Source: Nibrella viscosa (lineage in GTDB: Bacteria; Bacteroidota; Bacteroidia; Cytophagales; Spirosomataceae). Taken from it: a DNA stretch of 64,000 nt. Every line of letters starts with the position of its first letter. Position 1 is the stretch's first letter. Below the pieces are notes generated by a model. That model did no database searches. It was given only the letters and a program-made list of their open reading frames with translations, and was not told the DNA's origin. This document shows positions 31,558-40,477 of this stretch, piece after piece. The stretch lies in NCBI RefSeq assembly GCF_039541875.1, contig NZ_BAABHB010000002.1, positions 744,001-808,000 on the forward strand, in the 5' to 3' direction. A program made the translations under genes and the position numbers.

Positions 31558-34371
31558 TCACTTTACCAGCACCTTCACCGTCTTGACCCCCTGCTCGGTG
31601 ATGAGCCGGCCCAGGTAGACTCCGCTCGGTGTCGGCCCCACCACCCAGGTTACCTGCTGCACCTCACCGGCCGGGGCCTGACCACTCTGAAGCCGACGAA
31701 CCGGCAGGCCTCTCAGATCCTGGAGGTCCAGTGAGTAAGTCCCTCCCTGCGGCAGCAGGAACTCAAACGTGGTGCGACCCTCTACCGGGTTGGGATAGTT
31801 GCGAAACAGAACGGCCTCGGCCGACAGCAGGACCTCCAGACCAAAACCCTCCCGCTTATTTTTGCCGTCGTGGATGACGATGGACCCGCCCCCGAGGGCC
31901 GTCGTTGGATTGGCATCGTTCGAACCACCCAGGTTGTTATCGTAGACCACAGCCGATTCGGTATTATTCTGCCAGATTTTGATGCGGAACTTATCGGTGC
32001 CTCCGCCCCCGTTGAGACTACCGTCTACTGCCGTCAGCATAAAACCGTAGCTACCCGCTCCGTTGATCGTGCCATAGCCCTTGAACTGCGCTTTTGCCCC
32101 GGCTACCACGAGCCACTGGTATACCGTGCTTTTGAAATTGAGATTCCCTGCTTTGAACTGGAACTCCGTGTTGCCATCGGGCACGGTGGCTCCTTTCTGG
32201 TACTTGGCCACAAAGCCGAAGTTGGCTTTGCCGGTCAGGCTGGGGTTTGCCAGGTAAGCCCCCGTGGGGGAGTCGATCCAGCCGCCCCCGGTTACAAATC
32301 CGCCGGTGGGATCATACACCACGGCATACTCAAAGGGTTGGGTAGCCGAAGCCCCGCAGGCATCGGTGACTGTGACACTGATCCGGTACACCCCCGTGGC
32401 CGTATAACTGTGGGTAGCTGAGAGCATACCACCCCCCGAACCAACGGCCACGGAACTGCTGGTGCCGTCGCCCCAGGCAATGCCGGCGCTGGTCAGGTTG
32501 TTGTCGGCATCGCTCACGGAAGCATTCAGGGCGAAGGCTGCGGTGATGACCTGCGGATTGGTGCCGGTGGTGATGGTGGCAATCTGCGGAGCGGTATTGG
32601 CCCCGCCCTGTACTGTTCGCGATGCGGTGGCGGTGCAGCCGTTGGCCCCCGTGACCGTGACGGAATAGGTATTGGCTACGGTAGCACTGATGGCGGCTGT
32701 GGTGGCCTCTGTGCTCCAGCGGTAGCTGCTGCCCCCACTGGCCGTTAAGGTCACACTGGGGTTGGCGCAAGTGAGCGTGGCTGAGGTGGGGCTGATGGCG
32801 GCTACCGGCGGAGCTTTTACCGTGATGGACGTGGGTACCGTTAGTGTACAGGATCCATTCGCAGGATCGGTTACTTTGAAATAGAGCGGATAGGACCCAT
32901 CGGCAGACAGGTTCGAGGCCGTAAAGGTATTGATGCCGGCGTCATAGCTGCCGGCGGCTGTAGTTAAGCTTTCGTTCTGGTACCACGTAGTACCCACCAC
33001 CAGCGTATTGCTGCCACCGACCGTTAACGCCGGACTGGCCGTGAGCCCACAGGTGGTGCTCAGGGGCAGGGCCAGCAGGCTGCTGCTGGTGTTGGTGACG
33101 TTGGGAATAGGGTTACCCTGCGGGTAGGCCAGGATGCCGGCGTTGGTGAATACAGCCGGAGCCGTATTATAATGAAGGCTGTTGGTGGAGCTGACCGTCA
33201 TCAGCCCCTCATTGGTTAACGTAGCCTCGTTCCTAAGGTAGGCGGCCAGGCTCAGACTAGCGCAGCTTGTATTGCGGATGGTGCCGCTGGCGTTCCAGAG
33301 CCCAAAGACCACCTCATATTCCGCCCCGATAACCAGACGGGCCGCGTTGGTGAACGTGCCGCTACTATTGAACAAACCATACAGGGTGTATTTTTTAATC
33401 AGGATTTCACCCGCCAGATTGCTGAACGTGGCATTGTTGGCAATTCCATTACTTCCAAGAAAATCAGGACCGCCTACGATGATGCGAGCCTCGTTGGTGA
33501 ACGTGCCGAAATTAAGTATGCCGTTGTTACCTCGGATAATCTCGATGTATCCCCCCGATTTATTCTCGAAGGTAGCGCTGTTATCGATTCCTGCGCCATT
33601 CTTAATGCCAGACGTTCCTGTGTGGATACTACCCGTGTTGGTGAACCTCCCCGCCGTATTATACAACTCAGTAGCGCTTGCCCCGGTAAGCCGGATCGCT
33701 CCGTCCTGGCTATTGTTGAATATACCTGTGTTTTCCAGGCTAATACTCCAACTAGGATTAGCAGAATGCTCCCCAATAACAATCTGGCCGGCGTTGGTGA
33801 AGATACCGGTCGTATTGTTCTGCAAGCCTTTGGAACCGTTGATGTTGTCGATACGGATTTCGGCCCCGATTTTGTTGTCGAAGATGCCCTTATTGATAAA
33901 GATATATGGGCTTCCGGGACTGTTCAGTATCAGTTGCCCACTGTTATAGACGCTACCCAGGTTATAGAACGTTTGGGCGGTAGTGTTACTATACCCACTC
34001 ACGGTCATCGTGGCCGAGCCGGCGAGGGTGAGCGTCGCCCCGGTCTGCACCTCCACCGATTTGGTCAGGGCAGCCGTGCCCGCTCCAATAGTGGGGTAAT
34101 TGGCACTGCCGACAACCGGGATCACCACATCGCTGGTAGCGGTGGGCACCACCCCCGTGTTCCAGTTACCGGGCGTGGCCCAGTCGGGGCCGGCGTTTCC
34201 TGTCCAGGTGGTCTGGGCCAGCGCCGACAGCATCGTCAGCCTATACAGCAACAGCATCCCCAGGAACCAGCGGCCCCAAATACCGGTCTGAAAGCCGGCC
34301 CGACGGGGTAGCCCGGAAAGACGAGGTAGTTGGCATGGTTTAAAAGAGAAAATGGTAGATGATACGTTCAT
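31558..34371 (-). CDS. T9SS-sorted surface protein with beta-helix-like repeats, PKD domain and type A CTD
   Basis: This 937-residue exported protein has a signal region in about the first 53 residues (hydrophobic WFLGMLLLYRLTMLSALAQ; ATG 34257 is an alternative start that gives a shorter signal). Next comes a long stretch (about 120-440) of imperfect repeats of the form GxFTNxGxIxIG, suggesting a right-handed beta-helix. Ig-like segments follow (about 470-620), then a PKD domain (about 625-700: AWGDGTSSSVAVG, GVYRISVTVTDACG), a DUF-type beta domain, and a C-terminal type A sorting domain from RNYPNPVEGRTTFEF to VKTVKVLVK. It should be secreted through the T9SS and attached to the cell surface. 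It lies 98 nt downstream of the hybrid regulator. Confidence 0.85.
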   Translation of the reverse strand: MNVSSTIFSFKPCQLPRLSGLPRRAGFQTGIWGRWFLGMLLLYRLTMLSALAQTTWTGNAGPDWATPGNWNTGVVPTATSDVVIPVVGSANYPTIGAGTAALTKSVEVQTGATLTLAGSATMTVSGYSNTTAQTFYNLGSVYNSGQLILNSPGSPYIFINKGIFDNKIGAEIRIDNINGSKGLQNNTTGIFTNAGQIVIGEHSANPSWSISLENTGIFNNSQDGAIRLTGASATELYNTAGRFTNTGSIHTGTSGIKNGAGIDNSATFENKSGGYIEIIRGNNGILNFGTFTNEARIIVGGPDFLGSNGIANNATFSNLAGEILIKKYTLYGLFNSSGTFTNAARLVIGAEYEVVFGLWNASGTIRNTSCASLSLAAYLRNEATLTNEGLMTVSSTNSLHYNTAPAVFTNAGILAYPQGNPIPNVTNTSSSLLALPLSTTCGLTASPALTVGGSNTLVVGTTWYQNESLTTAAGSYDAGINTFTASNLSADGSYPLYFKVTDPANGSCTLTVPTSITVKAPPVAAISPTSATLTCANPSVTLTASGGSSYRWSTEATTAAISATVANTYSVTVTGANGCTATASRTVQGGANTAPQIATITTGTNPQVITAAFALNASVSDADNNLTSAGIAWGDGTSSSVAVGSGGGMLSATHSYTATGVYRISVTVTDACGASATQPFEYAVVYDPTGGFVTGGGWIDSPTGAYLANPSLTGKANFGFVAKYQKGATVPDGNTEFQFKAGNLNFKSTVYQWLVVAGAKAQFKGYGTINGAGSYGFMLTAVDGSLNGGGGTDKFRIKIWQNNTESAVVYDNNLGGSNDANPTTALGGGSIVIHDGKNKREGFGLEVLLSAEAVLFRNYPNPVEGRTTFEFLLPQGGTYSLDLQDLRGLPVRRLQSGQAPAGEVQQVTWVVGPTPSGVYLGRLITEQGVKTVKVLVK

Positions 34372-34469
34372 GGTTCACATGCTGCCTGGTTTACAAAAAC
34401 AGCACGGCAAGTGTACCGGTAATGGCCGGAAACGGGGTTCACTATTGTTCCGAAAAGGTGCAGTATTGT

Positions 34470-37400
34470 TCAGCCCCTGGCCGACTGGCGAAAAATACCG
34501 GGTGAAACGCCGAATTCTTCCGAAAACAACCGAATGAAATATTTCGGATTGTCGAAACCCACGGCATAGGCCACTTCGGAAATGTTCAGCCCGCTGTTGG
34601 TCAGTAAGTCCTGCGCCTTGCGCATCCGCAGGGCCCGCACGTATCGGCTGACAGACATACCCGTCAGGGCCGTCAGCTTCATGTGCAGCGTGGTCCGGCT
34701 TAGGCCCATGAGCCGACAGATCGTCTCGGCCGAGAGGGTAGCATCATCCAGATGCGCTTCCACGAGGGTTCGTAGTTTCACCAGAAACTGGTCTTCCAGC
34801 GACTCGGCCGGTTCGTCCGGTAGCGGCTGATTTTCGCCCGTGCCGCCCAGCGCCAGTTGGCGGTAGTATACCTGTAGCAGCCGACGGTTCTGCATCAGAT
34901 TACCGAGTACGACCAGCAATTCTGCTCGCAGGAAGGGCTTTATCAGGTAGGCATCGGCCCCGCGTCGTAAACCGGACAGGCGGTCGCTAACAGCCGCCCG
35001 GGCCGTGAGCAGCACAATGGGAATATGGCTGGTGCGCTCGTCGTTTTTCAGCGTATCGCAGAGTTCAAAGCCGTCTTTCAGGGGCATCATTACGTCGCTC
35101 ACAATCAAGTCGGGCATGGTCGCCAGCGCCTGCTCAATGCCAGCCTCTCCGTTTTCGGCCCGGATAACCCGGTAATCGGCCGCGACACAAACCTGGATGT
35201 AGGCCGCCACATCGTCGTTATCCTCCACCAGCAGCAAAAGGGACTTCTCCCCGCCAATTTCCGCAACCGACTCCGTCCACGCATTACGCTCCGGATTAAC
35301 CAGTACGGGCATTGATACCGTCTCATGCGCCTTGCCCCCTGCTAACCCGTCGGACTGCAACGGCTCACTGCCAACTGCCATCAGCGGCAGACTAACCACA
35401 AACTCAGCCCCTCCTTCCTGGCCGGACCGGTTCCGCACGGCTAAGCCACCGCCCATCAGCCCCACCAGTTCCCGCACCAGCGACAGCCCAATACCGGTGC
35501 CGCTGACCAGCGTATCGGCCCTGTGTGACCCGGCCACGTTAGGCCCTGTCGAATCGTTGGACCGCTGGAAAAAGCGGTCAAAAACTTTTGGCAGGTCGGC
35601 GGGAGAGATACCAGTTCCGGTATCACTGACCGTAATCTGAATCCAGGTATCACCCAGTTGGTTGGTGGGGACCAGTTCTTCATGGTAGCCCAGCGGGCTC
35701 AGCGGCTGCCAGCCTTCGTGCAGGCTGAGCCGGCAGGATACCTGCCCACCGGCCGGGGTAAATTTAAGCGCGTTGCTCAGCAGGTTGGCGAGTATGTCCT
35801 GGAGTTTGTCTTTGTCGAAGTCGGTTTCGAACCGCGCCACCTCCGACCATACCCCAAGCTCAATGTCTCTGGCTTTCGCCAGGGAATGAAACGACTCGCC
35901 CACGTAGCGGATAAAGCTGACGAGATCGGCGCGAACCGGATGCAGGTGCATCTCTCCGGCTTCCAGTTTCGACAGGTCCAGAATCTGGTTAATGAGTCGC
36001 AGCAGGTTGGTGCCGTTGCGTTCAATCAAACCCGTCATCTGATTCAGTGGCGGGCCGGGCCTATCCGGGCCGGGCCGGTAGTTTCTGATTTCGTCGGCCA
36101 TACCCAGAATCACGGTGAGGGGCGTCCGGAACTCATGCGAGATATTGGTAAAGAAATGCGAGCGGGTTTCGTTCAGCCGCAGCAGGTTCGCTGCCTGCTG
36201 TTCAATGATCGCCTTGTCCTGCTCAATGCGGGCGGTAGCCTGTTTGATCTCGGTCTGGAGTCGCTGTTGTTCCTGCCGGTGCGCCCAGCTCCGCCAGCGT
36301 AACCACCCCCATATGCCGGCAATGGCCAGCACGCCCACCAATCCCAGAAACCACTGGCGCAGGTAAAACGGCCGTAGGACAACCAGATGGATGGTCAGGG
36401 TGTTGGCCGACCACTGTCCATTGGCGGCCTGCGCCCGGACCAGTAAGGGATACTCGCCATAGGGCAGGTGGTTCAGGCGCAGCAGCGGCTCCGGTTGCAT
36501 GACCCAGCCCTCGCCCAGCCCTTCAAACTGGTAGGCATATACGTTTCGGCTGGCGTCGTCGAAGTTCAGGAAGGCAAACTCCAGCACACTGGTACCATCG
36601 CCGGGTGGAATGCGAATCTGCCCCGTATTGAGCACCCCGGCGGTTTTGTCAACTACCTGGCCAACCGCCGGATCGAACTGCCGGAACGTGGTCAGGTAGA
36701 TGGGCGGACGCTCCAGCGCCGGCTCGTTTTCGAAATCGCGGGGGTCGAAGGCCGTGATGCCGTTCAGCCCGCCGAAGTAGATCCGGCCGTCGGGGGCCTG
36801 ACAATGGGCAATGCGGTTAAACTCTACGTTGGTAATGCCATCCTCCACCAGGTAGGTGCGGGTGGTCTGCCGCACCGGATCAAAATGCATAATGCCGTAG
36901 TCACTGCTGAGCCAGAGGTGCCCCTGCCGGTCGGCATACACGGCGTAAATATTGTCGTTGGATAGACCCTCCGTGCGCCGGAACGAGTGCGTCTGGTTAC
37001 GCAGACAGTCCCAGCGAATCAGGCCCGTGTTGGCCGTTGCCAGCCAGTACACGCCCACAGGGTCGTGATAGAAGTGCTGGAAGTTATCGGCCGGCAGGTA
37101 ATATTGGCCCTGTCCTCCGCTCCAGTAGCGACCGGTAATGCCTTTGGCCGGATCAAAGGTGTACAGGCCCGTGGTGGTGCAGAGCCAGATAGTACCCTGC
37201 CGGTCGGGACCAATGTGCAGTATATGCGCCTGGGCCAGTTCGGTAAACTGGTTGTATTGCCGGAACGGCAGAATTTGTCCGTCGGTGGTCCGGATCAGTC
37301 GCAGACCCTTTTGCTCGGTCCCGGCCAGCATATGTGTATCGCTGAAGGCGTACATGGCCCAGAATTGTTGCCGGTCTTCGTAGGGCAGGGTACTAACGGC

Positions 37401-38702
37401 CCATTTTTTCAGAGTGGTATCCGAGCGGAGCAACTGCTCATTCGCCCCCGCATACAACCGACCCTGTCGGTCCTGCGCCAGACTACGCATGGACGCGGAG
37501 CCGACCGGCTGGTAGAGCGTCTGAGGGTGCCCACCTGACGGGTTGACTTTAAACAGCCCTTTCGATTCCAGATTCACGTACAATTCGTTATGGATAATCT
37601 GGATGCCCCGGACCGGTACCATTTGGTCGGGTACGTTGGTCGGCTCGTAAAATAGCCGCCGGAACCGGTTCGGTGCCAGTTTGACCTGATCTAATCCGTA
37701 GCTACTGCCCAGCCACAGGCGGCCGCTGCGGTCGTAACAGATGCTTCGGTCCCCGTGGATGGCGTATCCCAGCCGCTTCAGATCCAGCAATACCCCTTTT
37801 TTTGGGTCAATCAGTTGGGGCTCTTGCCAGATCAACCCCAACTGATTCAGGTACAGCGGCATAGGCCGGTGGTAAGGGTTATAAATGCCCAGTGTGCCGA
37901 GAGGCCAGAAACGGCGGTTCCCCTGCTCATCGATACTGTAAACTGCTTTGTACTGTTGGTCGCTCGTGTATTCGGCGTAAAAAAAAGGGGTGTTTCGAGT
38001 ATACCCCCACCAACTTGTCAGATACACGGACTGATGATAGTACTGGTGCATAACACGCCCGTCGGGAGTCAGCTCGACCATCCGACTGTTGTCGGCAATG
38101 GCCCAGACCGTATGGTGCGCCGTAGCGTGCGCCATGCGTAAGGTCCTGAATTGCGGCAGGGACACCTGCCGCAGGCCCGTTTTCGGGTGATAGCTGATTA
38201 GCACAGCGGGGTGCCGGCTACCGGGGAGAAAGATGGTCCCGTCCGGGCTGCCGAGCAGCAGTTCGTCGCCGGTCCATTGTTGCTGGAGTAGTTTTGGGCC
38301 GAACCTCTGGCCGAAGGATGTAGCGGTGCCGGTTTGAGGGTCAAACAGCATAATCAGCGAGGGATTCTGCCACCCCATCAGCCACAGCAGCCCGTCGGCA
38401 TCCTGGGCCATGTACTGGATATTGTCAACGGCCAGGCCGTTGCGCTCCTTGGTGTAGGTGGTGAACGTCTTGCCGTCGAAGCGGTTCAGCCCGAACCGGG
38501 TAGCAAACCACATAAATCCCTGCCGGTCCTGCAAAATGGCGTTGACCTCCCGGTGCGCCAGTCCATTCTCGACCCCGTAGTGTTGCACCGAAGCCGCGTA
38601 GGGTTGGTTGCCGCCCAGCGGGATGCCGCCCAGCGGGTTGCCGCCCAGCGCTAGCTGCCAGCAACAAATCACAAAACCAATGGCAAAGCCTAGAGATTTC
38701 AC
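34470..38702 (-). CDS. Hybrid two-component system regulator (HTCS)
   Basis: This 1410-residue one-protein signalling system is of Bacteroidota type. In order: signal peptide; a large periplasmic sensor of Reg_prop beta-propeller repeats (about 35-680, units like VNAILQDRQGFMWFATRFGLNRFDG); a Y_Y_Y domain (about 690-765); a transmembrane helix (about 775-795); a coiled coil; a histidine kinase with phospho-acceptor His856 in NISHEFRTPL; an ATPase with SNALKFTPAGG and GTGIGLSLVREL; a receiver with Asp1203 in DLIVSDVMMP; and a C-terminal AraC-type DNA-binding domain. All catalytic residues are present. The start is GTG 38702; no ATG fits the signal peptide. HTCS usually sense glycan breakdown products and control adjacent genes. 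Confidence 0.94.
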   Translation of the reverse strand: MKSLGFAIGFVICCWQLALGGNPLGGIPLGGNQPYAASVQHYGVENGLAHREVNAILQDRQGFMWFATRFGLNRFDGKTFTTYTKERNGLAVDNIQYMAQDADGLLWLMGWQNPSLIMLFDPQTGTATSFGQRFGPKLLQQQWTGDELLLGSPDGTIFLPGSRHPAVLISYHPKTGLRQVSLPQFRTLRMAHATAHHTVWAIADNSRMVELTPDGRVMHQYYHQSVYLTSWWGYTRNTPFFYAEYTSDQQYKAVYSIDEQGNRRFWPLGTLGIYNPYHRPMPLYLNQLGLIWQEPQLIDPKKGVLLDLKRLGYAIHGDRSICYDRSGRLWLGSSYGLDQVKLAPNRFRRLFYEPTNVPDQMVPVRGIQIIHNELYVNLESKGLFKVNPSGGHPQTLYQPVGSASMRSLAQDRQGRLYAGANEQLLRSDTTLKKWAVSTLPYEDRQQFWAMYAFSDTHMLAGTEQKGLRLIRTTDGQILPFRQYNQFTELAQAHILHIGPDRQGTIWLCTTTGLYTFDPAKGITGRYWSGGQGQYYLPADNFQHFYHDPVGVYWLATANTGLIRWDCLRNQTHSFRRTEGLSNDNIYAVYADRQGHLWLSSDYGIMHFDPVRQTTRTYLVEDGITNVEFNRIAHCQAPDGRIYFGGLNGITAFDPRDFENEPALERPPIYLTTFRQFDPAVGQVVDKTAGVLNTGQIRIPPGDGTSVLEFAFLNFDDASRNVYAYQFEGLGEGWVMQPEPLLRLNHLPYGEYPLLVRAQAANGQWSANTLTIHLVVLRPFYLRQWFLGLVGVLAIAGIWGWLRWRSWAHRQEQQRLQTEIKQATARIEQDKAIIEQQAANLLRLNETRSHFFTNISHEFRTPLTVILGMADEIRNYRPGPDRPGPPLNQMTGLIERNGTNLLRLINQILDLSKLEAGEMHLHPVRADLVSFIRYVGESFHSLAKARDIELGVWSEVARFETDFDKDKLQDILANLLSNALKFTPAGGQVSCRLSLHEGWQPLSPLGYHEELVPTNQLGDTWIQITVSDTGTGISPADLPKVFDRFFQRSNDSTGPNVAGSHRADTLVSGTGIGLSLVRELVGLMGGGLAVRNRSGQEGGAEFVVSLPLMAVGSEPLQSDGLAGGKAHETVSMPVLVNPERNAWTESVAEIGGEKSLLLLVEDNDDVAAYIQVCVAADYRVIRAENGEAGIEQALATMPDLIVSDVMMPLKDGFELCDTLKNDERTSHIPIVLLTARAAVSDRLSGLRRGADAYLIKPFLRAELLVVLGNLMQNRRLLQVYYRQLALGGTGENQPLPDEPAESLEDQFLVKLRTLVEAHLDDATLSAETICRLMGLSRTTLHMKLTALTGMSVSRYVRALRMRKAQDLLTNSGLNISEVAYAVGFDNPKYFIRLFSEEFGVSPGIFRQSARG
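38606..38650. repeat. Three 15-bp tandem repeats in the HTCS signal-peptide region
   Basis: Three contiguous 15-bp units (38606-38620, 38621-38635, 38636-38650) are identical except for one base in the middle unit. They encode a five-residue repeat (LGG N/I P) just after the hydrophobic signal core. The unit length is a multiple of three, so copy-number change would not break the frame. Confidence 0.75.
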
Positions 38703-38846
38703 CGTAAATGCTTTCCGACGGAAAGGAGATGATGTCGGTGCTTAAAGATAAGGAGGAAAGGTGTAAAATGAGCATTTTTCCCTAAACGGGCAATAAGCCT
38801 GATTCGGGAAAATGCCGCCCGATTGCCCTATGCTTTTTTTTGACAA

Positions 38847-39158
38847 TCAATGCGCTATCTCCATTTCCAGCAAGGCATAGCTCAGGCTTTTGCCGTGGGT
38901 GTCCATCGTTAACGACGTCGTGACGCCCCCTGTCAGGGCCTGCTGGCACACAAACTGAAGCGCCGGCAGGTTAGGCAGTTCATACCGGGTGATCTCACCG
39001 GCCACAATCTCACACAGGTGGTTTTTGACGGCTTCTACCGTTACCTGTGTGCAGAGCACCGGGTAGTCTTCTGGATTGTAGGGAATCAGCGAGAGCGTCA
39101 GCGTATTGCCTTTGTCGCCGGCGCGGCTGTGGGCGAGGCTGTATAGTTTGGTTTTCAT
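38847..39158 (-). CDS. Small AtuA-like protein
   Basis: This 103-residue protein matches the small domain often fused to, or encoded after, AtuA/DUF1446 proteins (AtuA-like ferredoxin-fold domain): opening KLYSLAHSRAGDKGNTLTLSLI, then the central YELPNLPALQFVCQQALTGGV and terminal SLSYALLEMEI. Its ATG overlaps the stop of the AtuA-family gene (4-nt overlap, ATGA type), so the two proteins are almost certainly translationally coupled and form a complex. It is last in the transporter-AtuA operon. A second, decayed copy of its 3' end lies 7.6 kb away. Confidence 0.88.
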   Translation of the reverse strand: MKTKLYSLAHSRAGDKGNTLTLSLIPYNPEDYPVLCTQVTVEAVKNHLCEIVAGEITRYELPNLPALQFVCQQALTGGVTTSLTMDTHGKSLSYALLEMEIAH

Positions 39159-40477
39159 GCGTGCAGAACGGTTAGGTGGGGCGATACCTGGTTGCGGTCG
39201 ATGAGGGTGGACACAATACCGACAATTTCGTGTACGTACTTGCGGGCTCCGCCACCCCCAGCCGGTCCATTGGTGTAGAGCGCTTCCACTTCTTCGCCCA
39301 CCAGGGCCGCTTCTTTGGCAGTAGCCGCCCGCCCGGCCACCCGCAGCCGGATTTCGTACGGATCGGGATAGTGGCCGAAGGCGGTGCGGTGAACGGAGGT
39401 GCTGCCGATGTAATCGACGCGGAGGTCGGCGAAGCGGTCTTGCAGACGCTGCTGAACAATGGCTCCGGCCAGTTTTGCCCGGCCCAAAGCGTTTGAGCCG
39501 GCATAAGATATTTCGCCTTCGCCGACAAAACCGGCATCGTATCCTACACTTACCTTCAGGGTATCGGGGCGGGTCTGGCCACGACCACCCGTGGCCCTCA
39601 CCTGATCTGAACCGCTCTGGTCCAGCCGTACCTGCGTAAAATCGGCGACTACATCGGGGGTAAAGTATTGGCCGGGGTTCATCACTTCGTATAAAAGTTG
39701 CTCCGTAGCCGTGGCGACACTAACCAGGCCACCGGTGCCGGCTACTTTGCTGAAGACCGCCGTGCCATCGGCTGAAATATCGGCAAACGGATGCCCCAGG
39801 TGTGCCATATCGGGTATGTCTTTCCGACCGGGGTCGGCAAAGTAGCCACCCGTCAATTGCCCGGCACATTCCAGCAGATGACCAATGACAGTTCCCTGCC
39901 CAATCTGGTTGGCATTGTCCAGCGACCAGCCGAACTCATGCACCAGCGGAGCCACAAACAGCGAGGGATCAGCCACGCGGCCGGTAATGATGATGTTGGC
40001 TTCCGTGGCCAGCGCGGGCAAAATGGCATCGGCACCGAGATAGGCATTGGCCGAGATCAAGGCTCCGGATTCGTTGAGGGGCTTGCCGGTTTCCAGGGCG
40101 GGCTCGTTGCCGGTAAGCTGCTGAAGCACATCATCACCGGTAACGGTGGCTACAGTTACGGGTAGTTGTAGTTGCCGGGCAATGGCGCAGATTTTCTCAG
40201 CGGCCGCCGGCGGATTAGCCGCTCCCATATTGGTAATCAGGCGGACCTTCTTTTCCAGCAAATGGGGCAGCAGGCATTCCATCCGGCGTTCCAGCAGTGG
40301 GTCGTAGCCCAGGGTCGGGTCCTGGCGCTTGCGTTTTTGAGCCAGCGCAATGGTTCGTTCCGCCAGGCATTCCAGCACCAGATAGTCCAACTGCCCTTGT
40401 TGCACCAGAATAACGGCCGGTTCGAGCCGGTCGCCGGAGAAGCCGGCACCGCAGCCAATGCGTATAGTTTCTTTCAT
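39155..40477 (-). CDS. AtuA/DUF1446 family protein
   Basis: This 440-residue protein has the AtuA/DUF1446 hallmarks: IRIGCGAGFSGDRLEPAVIL at the N-terminus, DYLVLECLAERTIALAQ, LITNMGAANP, ANAYLGADAI, ITGRVADPSLFVAPLVHEFGW, GHLLECAGQLTGGYF and the Gly-rich NGPAGGGGARKYV near the end. AtuA is named from acyclic terpene utilisation in Pseudomonas, but its reaction is not established. Here it sits without geranyl-CoA carboxylase or acyl-CoA dehydrogenase genes, so a terpene role should not be assumed. The start is ATG 40477, overlapping the transporter stop by 4 nt. Confidence 0.92.
   Translation of the reverse strand: MKETIRIGCGAGFSGDRLEPAVILVQQGQLDYLVLECLAERTIALAQKRKRQDPTLGYDPLLERRMECLLPHLLEKKVRLITNMGAANPPAAAEKICAIARQLQLPVTVATVTGDDVLQQLTGNEPALETGKPLNESGALISANAYLGADAILPALATEANIIITGRVADPSLFVAPLVHEFGWSLDNANQIGQGTVIGHLLECAGQLTGGYFADPGRKDIPDMAHLGHPFADISADGTAVFSKVAGTGGLVSVATATEQLLYEVMNPGQYFTPDVVADFTQVRLDQSGSDQVRATGGRGQTRPDTLKVSVGYDAGFVGEGEISYAGSNALGRAKLAGAIVQQRLQDRFADLRVDYIGSTSVHRTAFGHYPDPYEIRLRVAGRAATAKEAALVGEEVEALYTNGPAGGGGARKYVHEIVGIVSTLIDRNQVSPHLTVLHA

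Noticed and set aside
38787..38841. Possible terminator (7-bp stem and T8 run) between the AtuA-like gene and the HTCS
   Set aside because: The T-run is on the plus strand, where no gene ends; on the minus strand it would be an A-run before a weak, wide-loop stem.
39155..40477. Assigning an acyclic terpene degradation pathway from AtuA
   Set aside because: No geranyl-CoA carboxylase, acyl-CoA dehydrogenase or other atu/liu genes are in the window, and the AtuA reaction itself is not established.
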